From Globisporangium splendens (taxonomy: Eukaryota; Oomycota; Peronosporomycetes; Pythiales; Pythiaceae), in the NCBI GenBank assembly GCA_006386115.1, contig VFIW01000140.1, positions 32,370 to 96,369 on the forward strand: 64,000 bases of DNA, written 5' to 3'. Positions within the stretch are counted from its first letter, which is position 1. Every line of letters starts with the position of its first letter. Shown here one piece after another: positions 51,826-61,400 of the stretch. The notes under the pieces were generated by a model that was not told the origin of the DNA, ran no database searches, and saw only the letters and a list, made by a program, of their open reading frames with translations. Made by a program: the position numbers and the translations under genes.

Positions 51826-54800
51826 CCCCCACTCGACTCGATAGCGACTTGGATGCCCAACTTGGTGCGAAGAGCGTCGAACTGCGCGGCGGGGATCGGC
51901 TTCGTCATGAGGTCCGCGAGCATCTCCTGCGTAGGGCAGTACTCCAGCACCACTTGACCGTCCTCGACCTTCTCGCGCACGAAGTGGTAGCGGATGTCGA
52001 TGTGCTTGGTGCGTTTGTGGAACTCCGGGTTCTTGGCCAACGCGATCGCGCCTTGGTTGTCTTCGAACACCATCAACGCACCGTCGCCCGCATCTTCGCC
52101 GAGCTCACGCATGAACGCCTTGAGCCATACTGCCTCTTGGGTCGCTTCCGACAGCGCCATGTACTCGGCTTCGGTTGACGAGAGAGCCACGGTGCGCTGC
52201 TTCTTGCTGCGCCAGCTGATGCAGCCATCGTTGAGCACGAACACGTAGCCGCTGGTGCTGCGTCGAGTCTCGATGTGGCCCGCCCAGTCCGCGTCCGAGT
52301 AGCCGATCAGCTCGCCATCGCCAGAGCCGGAGAAACGAATGCCGTGCGTCGGAGTCGCTTGCAGGTAACGGAGCACGCGCTTGAGAGCTTGCCAGTGCGT
52401 CGGACACGGGTCGGAGGCGAACTGACTCAGCGTGCCCACGGCCGCGGCGAGGTCTGGACGAGTACCAACCATCAAGTACATCACAGCACTGACGGCACTG
52501 CGGTACGGCACACCCTTCATGGTGTCGTCGTGCTTGCAGCCACCTTCGCACATGCTCTTGGTCAACCTCAGTCCGGGGTCTTGTGGTGTCTTCACGGGCT
52601 TGCAGTCTTGCATGCCGAACTTGCTCAGGATCGACTGCACGAACTTGGTCTGCCGCATCGACACGTCGCCCGACTTGTCATCACGCTCGACTTCCATGCC
52701 GAGGCAGTACTTGAGCTCACCGAGGTCGGACATCTCAAAGCGCTCACTCAACGCACGCTTGGTCGCCGCGAGTAGATCCATGTCGTTGCACGCGGGGATG
52801 AGGTCGTCGACGTAGAGCACCACGAACATCGTGGCCATGTCGTCACGCTTGACGTACACGCAGTGGTCCATCTCGCACTTGGTGAAGCCGATCTTGCGCA
52901 TGAACTCGTCGATGGTGTGGTTCCGCATGCGAGGCGACTGCTTGAGACCGTACAACGCGCGCTTGAGCTTGCACACATGGTCGGGATACTTGGGGTCGAC
53001 GAATCCCACGGGCTGCTTCATGTAGATCTCTTCCTCGAGCAGGCCGTTGAGGAACGCCGTCTTGACGTCCATCTGGTGCAGCACGAGCTTGTACTGCGCC
53101 GCGATGCTCAAAATGATCCGGATCGACGCGAACTTGGCCACCGGCGCGAACGTCTCTTCGAAGTTCACGCCGTACTTCTGCAGGAAACCTTTCGCCACGA
53201 GACGCGCCTTGTACCGCTCGATGAGACCCTCGACGGTCTCCTTCACCTTGAACACCCACTTGCTGCTGATGGCCTTGCGACCACGTGGCAAAGGCACGAG
53301 CTCCCACGTCTCGTTCTTGCACAGCGACTCGAACTCGGAGTCGCACGCTTCCATCCACTTGCTTGCGTCGCTGGATTCCATCGCCGACTCGAACGACGTC
53401 GGCAAATCTCCCACTGAATACACGACGTGAGCACATTCTTCTTCTTCTTCAATCGATGCGAGCAGCGCCGACATGTCATCGAGCGATGACCTTGGACCTG
53501 GCGCCGAACTTGCTCCACTTGTACGACCCACTCGTCCGTAGCGCTTCTCCACGGGTGGCTCCGACAGAGCTTCGAGCGAGTGTGTCCGCGAATGGCGCTT
53601 GGACCCCGGTGGGTACTCGACATTTGGTTGCTGCGGCTGCTGCGGTCGTTGTGGCTGCCGACGCGGAGGTTGACGTTGCTGCCACTGCGGCCGTTCGTTC
53701 GTCGATTCTGGCTCCGCCGGTTGCTCGTTCATGTCTTCGTCTCTGTCCTCGTTGTCGTCGTCGTCTTCACTGTCGGTCGCTCCATCCGCGTCACGAAACT
53801 CGACTGCCTTGCTGCCGACTTGTCCGTGCTTGCCGCTGTCGAGCGTGTCTTCCATGAACTGCGCGTCGCGGCTCACCACAATCCGGCTGCTCGACAGCTC
53901 CTCGAACCGATACGCCTTCTCGTGGTCCGAGTAGCCCAAGAAGCGACACAATACCGACCGCGCGTCGAGCTTCGATCGCTTCTCGCTTGGCACGTGCACG
54001 TACGCGTGACACCCGAAGACCTTCAGATTCTTCAACAACGGCTTCTTCTGCGTCCACACCTCGTGTGGAGACTTGTCGTGACCAGTCGCTCGCGTCGGAC
54101 ACCGATTGCGCAGAAACGCTGCCGTCGTCACTGCTTCACCCCAGTAGCGCTTGGACAGTCCCGCGCGCTCGATCATGCACCGCGCACTCTCGACCAACGT
54201 CCGATTCATGCGCTCGGCCACTCCGTTGAGCTGGGGTGTGTACGGCGGCGTGAACTGCTGCACGATGCCTCGGTTGCGGCAGAACGCGGCAAACTTGTTG
54301 GACACGTACTCACCGCCGTTGTCGCTTCGAAGCACCTTCACACGCCTCCCGGTCTGGATATCAGCAAACTTGACGAACTGCACGAACTTGTCCAGCACTT
54401 CCGACTTGCTGCGAAGCAGGAACACCACACAGAACCGCGACTTGTCGTCGATGAACGTCACGAAGTAGCGTTTGTCGGAGAACGTCGCCGTCTGCATTGG
54501 ACCGCACACATCGCTGTGCACGACGTCGAGCACGCTCTTGGCGCGCTCGGGAGCAGTCGACTGGAAATTCACTCGCGTCTGCTTGCCGAGCGCACATCCG
54601 CTGCAGAGCTCCCACTTGCTCACTGACGCGATGTCGATGCCGACGCCGAGCTTCTGCTTCACAATCGCGTCGAGTCCGCCGTGGCCGATGTGGCCGAGTC
54701 GAAGGTGCCACAAGTACGACTTGCCCATCCGCGGCGCTTCGGGCACACTCGCGACGCTCGCACTCTCCGCTTGAACAGGCGTCATGCACAGTTTGAACAG

Positions 54801-56024
54801 ACCCTTGCCGGCGCGCTCGCCGATCTTCCACTTCTGGTTCTTGAGGTTCACATAGCAAACGCTGGTGTCGAACGTCATTGGCGCGACATCCTTGGTGAAT
54901 CGGCCGACCGAGAGCAAGTTGCGCGTCAGCTTGGGGATGTGCCACACGTTCGTGAGCACACCCTTCTTGACGCCACTTGGAGTCTTCATCATCATCACGA
55001 TGTCGCCGCTGCCGATCGCTTGCACGACTCCGTCGTCTGCGAGGTGTACGTCGACTGGATCGATGGTCTTGTACTTGGTCATGAACCGTTTCGAGTACGA
55101 CATGTGCTGCGTCGCACCCGAGTCGATGAGCCATGTCGAGTTCTTGGCGTCGTCGCCGCTCCCCTTGCCGGCCGCAAACAGGAAATCGCCCGAGTCTTCG
55201 TCTTGGTTGTGTGCCACATTCGCACGCTGCGGACGTTGCCGGTCCGCGTTGTCATGGATCCGCGAGGGACACTCCGCGATCCAATGACCCATCTTGCCGC
55301 AGTAGTTGCACGCGCCAGTCTTCTTGCCTGGCCGCGTACTGCGCTTCTTGTCTCCCGTCATGAACGCTTGGCCTGCAGCGACCCCGTCGCCGCCTTGCTC
55401 CTTGCGCTTCATGTCTTCATGCAGGAGCCGAGACGTCACGAGCTCCCATGTCAACGTGTCAGAACGCGATTCCAACGCCGTGATCAGGAACTGGTACGAC
55501 TCGCTCAGGCTGCCGAGAAGCGCGATCACCAAGTCGTCCTCGCTGACCGGAGCGCCGACCGCGTCGAGCTGTTCCGCCAGAGTCTTGACCTTGTTGATGT
55601 GCGCGAGCACATCATCACCTTCTTCCATCATGGTCGTGAAGAAACGACGACGAAGAAAGAGCTTGTTCGCGAGGCTCTTCTTCTCGAAGTGGTCTTCCAG
55701 TCTTGACTATGCATCATGCGCACCACTCGCCGAGCGAACCAACAGCAGTTGCGAGTCTTCCATCGCGAGGCAGATGGTCGCCATCGCCTTGCGAGACTTC
55801 CTCTTGAACGTCGCTTGGTCCAGCTCGGTCACACAGTGCTCGGGCTTCACTTCCCCGCTCACGACCTCCCACAGGTCACGTTCTTCGAGCATCATCTGCA
55901 TCTTGAACTTCCACGCGTGGAAGTTGTTCCCGTCGAACTTGTTGATGCGGGCGGTGCTGGCGTGGTCCATGGTTGCGTTGGTGGTGGAGGCGGCGGAGGC
56001 AGAGTCGTACGAGCTTGGGCTCAT
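51792..56024 (-). pseudogene. Copia-2 Gag-Pol polyprotein with one in-frame TAG
   Basis: A single frame of about 1410 codons from ATG 56024 (MSPSSYDSASAAS). Order: UBN2-type gag (KFDGNNFHAWKFKMQMMLEE), zinc knuckle ([14 protein letters not shown]), protease ([12 protein letters not shown]), pre-integrase ([18 protein letters not shown]), integrase core ([32 protein letters not shown]), a Gln/Pro-rich linker, RT (YVDDLIPAC) and RNase H ([41 protein letters not shown]). The TAG at 55707-55709 falls in gag, where a Trp is expected (AHDA, stop, [10 protein letters not shown]), so it is most likely a nonsense mutation. Everything else looks functional. Confidence 0.93.
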
Positions 56025-56028
56025 AACC
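56017..56028 (-). promoter_or_regulatory. Copia-2 primer-binding site with embedded gag start codon
   Basis: GGTTATGAGCCC directly follows the 5' LTR end (CAACA) and matches the complement of the initiator tRNA-Met anticodon arm. The first ATG of the polyprotein (56022-56024) lies inside it. Confidence 0.7.
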
Positions 56029-56339
56029 TGTTGGAAAGCTGCTTGAGTGGTTGGATGCAAAATGCAAAGTGATTCATTGAATGAGGTCCTTAGTTCACAT
56101 GCACACATGCTACATCTAAGCCTACTGGATTCCTACTGGATTCTTGTCTGTACTATCCACTAGGAACGTTACACATAAACAGCTGGTGGGTGCGATCAGA
56201 TCCTGCACCCACAATCATGTCTTACCTGTCGTAAACATAATAGCGTAAACACTGAATGACTGCGATGCCATGAGTGGAGGTCGGTATCACCGGTAGATAC
56301 CGGTATCAGGCAGTAGCAGATCGAGGCGTCTTCACAACA
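56029..56339 (-). repeat. Copia-2 5' LTR
   Basis: 311 bp, partner of 51515-51825, with matching length and ends. Confidence 0.93.
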
Positions 56340-56627
56340 CATACACGCGATAAGCCTTGGACGATTCTTCGTATCCCATGAACAGACCAGGTCGAGACTT
56401 GGGATCCCACTTCAAACGCTTCTCTTTCGGAGTCAAGACGTACGCCAAACACCCGAAAACACGCATGTGCTTCACACTTGGCTTGGACTTGTTGACCATT
56501 TCGAATGGTGTTTTCGTGTCGGACTAGGGAGAAGGAAGACGATTCTTGATGTAAATCGCGGTCATTGCAGCTTCGGCCCAAAACGACTTGTCCAAACGCG
56601 CGTGGTGCAGCATACTGCGACCCATTG
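56340..56627 (-). pseudogene. Copia-1 integrase C-terminal fragment
   Basis: Encodes HHARLDKSFWAEAAMTAIYI, KNRLPSP, an in-frame TAG, then TPFEMVNKSKPSVKHMRVFG and KAYRVY, where copia-2 inserted. After removal of copia-2 the frame continues KAYRVY-DIEGDKV at 51509. It is bounded on the right by Gypsy-1 copy A. Confidence 0.87.
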
Positions 56628-57234
56628 TGTAATGGGCTAAGGCTGCCATTACATGCAAGGTGGCTCTTTGTGTGTGTCACACACCACCTTGTGGAAATGC
56701 ATTGTGGGTGCGAAGATATTGGGTGAAACACATAATAGTGATCCCCACATGCACTTGTGACGTCATCGTCTGACGTCAGAGCAATCCGTGTCTGAGTTGA
56801 GTGTTGGTCGCTCGCAATCATTGAGATTCGGCGTGATTACGCACAACAGTACTCGAAACATGTGAATGATGGTTCCTACTTGGGAAACAACACTGGTGAT
56901 GAGACCGACGTGTCTCTACCACCTGAAGTGAGTGACGTGAGCCAATCACTTCGCAGGGAATCTTCGCGGTACTTCAAGTTCAAGTTTCTCGAAGATCCCG
57001 TAGGTTCAACCTCAGTGTACCCAAGGTTTTATACATCAGATTCATAGGTTTATTTCTGCATGTTTAGGTTTTATGCATAAAACCTCTAGGAGTCCTAGTG
57101 GTGTTTTATGTGTAGTGTCAGGAACCATAAGCTCATTTCAATTCAGTTGCATTTTTGCCAAGTTCCTCTCAAGTCTTCCTCTCAAGCGCGAGCGTGCGTG
57201 CTGTGTTTGAGGCTGTCTCGGATAGCCTCTTACA
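56628..57234 (+). repeat. Gypsy-1 copy A 5' LTR (type a)
   Basis: 607 bp, TGTAATGGGC to CTCTTACA. It contains a terminal hairpin (TGTAATGG and CCATTACA within 26 bases), a second hairpin (CAAGGTGG, CCACCTTG), paired TGACGTCA sites at 56758 and 56771, and an initiator-like GCTCATTTCAATTCAG at 57131-57146. Confidence 0.9.
57131..57146 (+). promoter_or_regulatory. Possible oomycete initiator (transcription start) in the Gypsy-1 LTR
   Basis: GCTCATTTCAATTCAG matches the first nine or ten positions of the oomycete core promoter initiator (GCTCATTYYNCAWTTT). It lies about 100 bp from the LTR end, a sensible U3/R boundary. The type b LTR has a weakened form (AGCATTTCAATTCAG). Confidence 0.45.
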
Positions 57235-57341
57235 CCTGGTAGCACTTCGTAGTCCTTCCAACGACCAAGTCAAGAGTCTGCATAGGCCGCTTGTGTAGCG
57301 TGCGCGGACATTCCAAGACCCCTGTCCGATTGTGAGAAACA

Positions 57342-58385
57342 ATGGAAGGGATTGAGACGCCGATGGGCTCGATGCCTGGAGAGACCGTGGAGCTGACGAA
57401 TGAGTATTTTCCTCATTTGTCGAGCCACGAGTGGGCAGCCCTCGAGCGTATGCGAGCGGTCATCGGTGAGGCGGCTGTGATCAGTTTGCTGAGATCAGCG
57501 TCACCGGATGAGCAGAGGAACGCGGCTACGAGCTTCATGCATCACGAGATCATGAACTCTCATCGACAGCCCGCAACTCCTGTCACGACGATGAGAGTGG
57601 CACCTCTGAAGCTCGATGTATCTCCGTACCGTGGAGGAGAGAACGAACCTCTAGCGAGATGGTTCGTTGAGTTGGATGCAGCGATCACTGCAAGACAACT
57701 ACGGGACCCAATGCAGCAAGTGTTGTTTGCGATGTCAAACCTTGCGGGTCGAGCGAAGAGTTGGGCGTATGGGAAGCGATTGGCAGAGCCACATTGCTTC
57801 TACGACCTGGACGACTTCAAGCGAGAGCTGAAGAAGGCTTTTGAGCCTCCGCAGAGCGAATTTCGGGCTCGCGCTGAGTTCCTAAAGCTTCGTCAGGGTA
57901 AATACGACCTACACTCGTACGCTCAACGAGCACGATACCTCGTGTCAAGTATCGTGAATGAGCCGATTGATGCCTCAACGCAAGTTGTGACATTCATGGC
58001 AGGGCTCAATGATGGTCCAATTCGGAACCAGCTGTTCCGCGAGTACTCCAAGACGCTGGATGAAGCCATCGAGCGAGCGATGCAAGAAGAATTCAGCATC
58101 AAGCAAGCCAAGTTCAACGGTTTCGGCCCTCGCCCTGTTCGACAACACGCAGTCACACACGACGGTCCAGAACCGATGGACATCTCGTATGCCGATGCGA
58201 CTACAAGCAGATACCCACGCAATGACGGGAAGTGTTTCCGTTGTGGCAAGCCCGGTCACATCGCGAGAAATTGCAAGGTGTCCTTGCCAAGCCAGCAAGC
58301 GACACACGGTTCGCAATCGAATCGACCAGGCAGAGGCCGGCGATTCGAGCGTTCCCAACAGCCAAAAAACGGGAACGACCAGTAG
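57342..58385 (+). CDS. Gypsy-1 copy A Gag
   Basis: 347 residues from ATG (MEGIETPMGSMPGE). Gag domain with FVELDAAITARQLRD and FLKLRQGKYDLHSYAQRARY, zinc knuckle CFRCGKPGHIARNC, basic tail ending KNGNDQ. The stop TAG (58383-58385) lies in the frameshift hairpin. Intact and about 85% identical to copy B by eye. Confidence 0.95.
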   Translation: MEGIETPMGSMPGETVELTNEYFPHLSSHEWAALERMRAVIGEAAVISLLRSASPDEQRNAATSFMHHEIMNSHRQPATPVTTMRVAPLKLDVSPYRGGENEPLARWFVELDAAITARQLRDPMQQVLFAMSNLAGRAKSWAYGKRLAEPHCFYDLDDFKRELKKAFEPPQSEFRARAEFLKLRQGKYDLHSYAQRARYLVSSIVNEPIDASTQVVTFMAGLNDGPIRNQLFREYSKTLDEAIERAMQEEFSIKQAKFNGFGPRPVRQHAVTHDGPEPMDISYADATTSRYPRNDGKCFRCGKPGHIARNCKVSLPSQQATHGSQSNRPGRGRRFERSQQPKNGNDQ

Positions 58386-58404
58386 GAGCGGGGCTCCCTA
58401 CTGG
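58364..58404 (+). promoter_or_regulatory. -1 ribosomal frameshift signal of Gypsy-1 copy A
   Basis: Heptamer A_AAA_AAC (58364-58370) in the gag frame (CCA AAA AAC), spacer 58371-58378, then arms CCAGTAGG (58379-58386) and CCTACTGG (58397-58404). An inner AGC/GCT pair and a bulged C complete the hairpin. Pol is open in the -1 frame directly after the heptamer. Confidence 0.88.
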
Positions 58405-61400
58405 GCGAACAAAGAGTTCTGTGAATGTCGTGGAAGCGCAGAACTCTTGCCCCGGTGTGCGCAACGCACATGAAGTTTCCGCGAACAGATGTGAGCGTGT
58501 CGAGCAAGAGCCAGCCTTGATAGTCCACAAGGTTAAGGTAGATGGTTACTCAGAACCTCTACGGGCTCTTGTAGACACTGGTGCGTCGAACAATTTTGTC
58601 CGCACACAAGTGGTGAGAAGGCAAGGTTTGGACCTGCCTATCTCGAACAAGGAAATGATCGTTCGCTTGACGAATGGATCGAAAGTGACGATGCCTAAGC
58701 GCGTGTTGCGTATGGCAATCGAATGTGATGATTTCCGAGGCGAAGATGAGTTTATAGCACTCGACCTCGATGACAAGTTTGATCTGATTCTGGGAATGCC
58801 CTGGTTGAGAAGGTACCAACCGAGCATTGACTGGAAGAAGAAGAAGATCAGCGTCGACAAGCAAGTCGACGAAGACCTCAGCTGCCAGGCAGCAAGAGAG
58901 GTGATTTGGGCATATACATCTGTTGAAGATGTGTCTAATGAGAGTCAGGCGTGCGATGGCCCCTCACACTCAAATGACAAGCCCGTGAAGACCACTGGAG
59001 GTGGAGTAGTCAGGCGCCAGAAAAAGACTACTCCTGTAGCCAAGAGCGATGAAGAGTTCCGCTCTGGCAGGGTTAAAGAAGACAAGAAGACCGACGAAGA
59101 AGAACGAAGATCTGCAAGCGTCCCTGATCAAGACACAAGAAAGGCAGAAGATGGAGTGAAGCGACAAGAACAAGCCACTTCAAGCGAATATGTGAACGTC
59201 GCAGTCTACAATGAAGAAGGTGACAGCCAGATAGTGCGTCACGTACAAGTGGAAAATCCTCCAAGTCTGGCTCAAGAATTGATTTCCTTGCCGTTGATGA
59301 GCAAGAAGACGCTTAAGCGTAGCCTGGCGAAAGGCGAAATTTCGCAAATTTGTGCGATCGTCGATGAAGTTGCCGACGATGTCATCAACACTGCGGAAGT
59401 GTTAGATGAGAGAACACGGAAGGAGAGGTTTGATGAGCAGTCGTGGGACGCTCTAAAGACAAACCCCGTGTATGGACTTGTCAAGGAATATGCGGACATA
59501 TTTCCGGACAAAGTGCCGGACGAATTGCCGCAGGACAGAGGCATTCGTCACGAGATAGATGTACTTCCGGGAACGAAGTACTGTATCGCGAGGCAATGGC
59601 CGCTACCGAAGGAACAAGTCGATGCGATCGACGAGTTCTTCGCGCAGCGACAGAAGGCTGGCCATGTGCGAGAGAGCAAGTCTCCGCACTGTAGTCCCAC
59701 CTTCTGTGTGAAGAAGGCCACAGGCGGTTGGCGCATTGTTCACGCATTCAACAAATTGAATGATGCGACCATACCTGCTCAGACCCCAGTTCCACGCAAG
59801 GATATGATCCTTGATGGAATGGTTGGCAGCACTGTCTTTAGCGCGATCGATCTGAAAGATGGGTTCTATCAGATTCGAATGCGCGAGAGCGATGTACCAT
59901 TTACAGCAGTTAGCACCCCTAGTGGTATGCTGTGGGAGTGGATGGTGATGCCACAAGGTCTGAAGAACGCACCAGCAACTTTCAACAGAATGGTCACGAA
60001 TGTACTTCGTCCATTGAGAGAGTTTGCACCGAGCTACTTTGACGACATATTCGTTCACAGCAAGGCCTCGGAAGGGAAGAAAGATGTCGATGTTCATCTT
60101 GAACATCTTCGTCAAGTCTTTCAAGTTATGCGTGAGAACAAACTGTACGCTAACTTGAAGAAATGCATCTTCTTCGCCCCTGAGATCCCTGTACTCGGTT
60201 GCTTTGTTGGCAAGAATGGCGTTCGGGTCGATCCTGAGAAGGTCAAGTCTATCGACGATTGGCCTATTCCTCAGAACATCAAACAGCTACGTCAGTGGCT
60301 GGGTTTGGCCAACTATTTGCACAAATACACGCGCAACTATGCAGCGTTAGTGCAACCCCTCACGAGTCTTTTGAAGAAAGATAATGAGTGGGAATGGCCA
60401 GAGGAACATCAGGCAGCGTTTGCCGAAGTAAAGAAGAGCTTAAGAGAAGCTCCTGTCCTAGCTCTCGCAGACCATGAGAAGCCGTTCCATGCAGTCTGCG
60501 ATGCGAGCGACTATGCCATCGGGTGTGCACTGATGCAACACGATGATGAGGGCAAAGAAAGAGTTGTGTCGTATCAGTCACGACAACTCAGGCCCGCAGA
60601 ACGGAACTATCCGGTCCATGACAAGGAACTATTGGCCATGAAGTATGCATTGGCAAAGTTCCGAGTCTATTTGCTTGGTGAGAAGCAGTTCGCTATTTAC
60701 ACTGATCACGCATCACTGCAGACAGCTGTAAAGACGCCTCACCTATCGCAAAGAATGGCAAGATGGTTTTCCTTCTTCGCTGAGTATAACTTTGTTGTAC
60801 ATTATAAGCCCGGCAAGTCAAACATTCTTGCCGATGCGCTGTCAAGACGTCCGGATTATGATCCGAAGAACAAGAGTGACGACACGAACGGAGCGTGTCG
60901 ACTCTGTGAAGACGTCAGCGCGATTGCTACGGGAGTGACAAGCACAGTCCAAGAAGAGATCACTGAGGGATACAAGCAAGACGAAGCATGCCAAGAACTG
61001 ATCAAGTATTTCAAGAATCCCTCAGAGAAGGCACTCCAAAACCTCCCACCAAGAGCAAGATCGCGTGTTCACCGTTACAGCATGCACAATGAGCTGCTGT
61101 ACTATGCGGTTGACGAAGGGGATCCAGCGAGGATCGTTGTCCCCAACGACGAAGGTCTGCGTCATCGACTCTTGTACGAGTGTCATGACGGTCCTTCGAG
61201 TGGCCATCTCGGACGTGAGAAAACGTTTCTCAACTTGTCTCGAGATTATTACTGGCCTCACATGTACAAGTGGGTTCGCAAGTATGTGCGTACTTGCGAA
61301 GTGTGCCAAAGAGTTAAGCCATCCGGCTCTACTCGGGCCCCACTTCGTTCATTGGCTGTCCCTCAGGACAGTTGGAAGTCTGTGAGTATGGATTTCATAT

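Larger units (their letters stand above)
51515..56339 (-). mobile_element. Copia-2, full-length Ty1/copia retrotransposon nested in copia-1
   Basis: 4825 bp with 311-bp LTRs at 51515-51825 and 56029-56339 (ends TGTTG and CAACA; about six differences, most near the inner end). The target duplication CATAC lies at 51510-51514 and 56340-56344. Polypurine tract GAGTGGGGG (51826-51834, minus strand) and primer site GGTTATGAGCCC (56017-56028) are present. One gag-pol frame spans the element, broken only by a TAG at 55707. Confidence 0.95.

Noticed and set aside
52863..53417. Long plus-strand open frames opposite copia-2 pol (also 50125-51153, 53580-54626, 54681-55706)
   Set aside because: Shadow frames fully inside pol, caused by its high GC3 composition; unlike the Gypsy antisense ORFs they have no part outside pol, no conserved start and no second copy supporting constraint.
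55707..55709. Stop-codon readthrough between gag and pol in copia-2
   Set aside because: The TAG is within the gag domain, before the zinc knuckle, at a position that should be Trp; readthrough signals normally lie at the gag/pol border.
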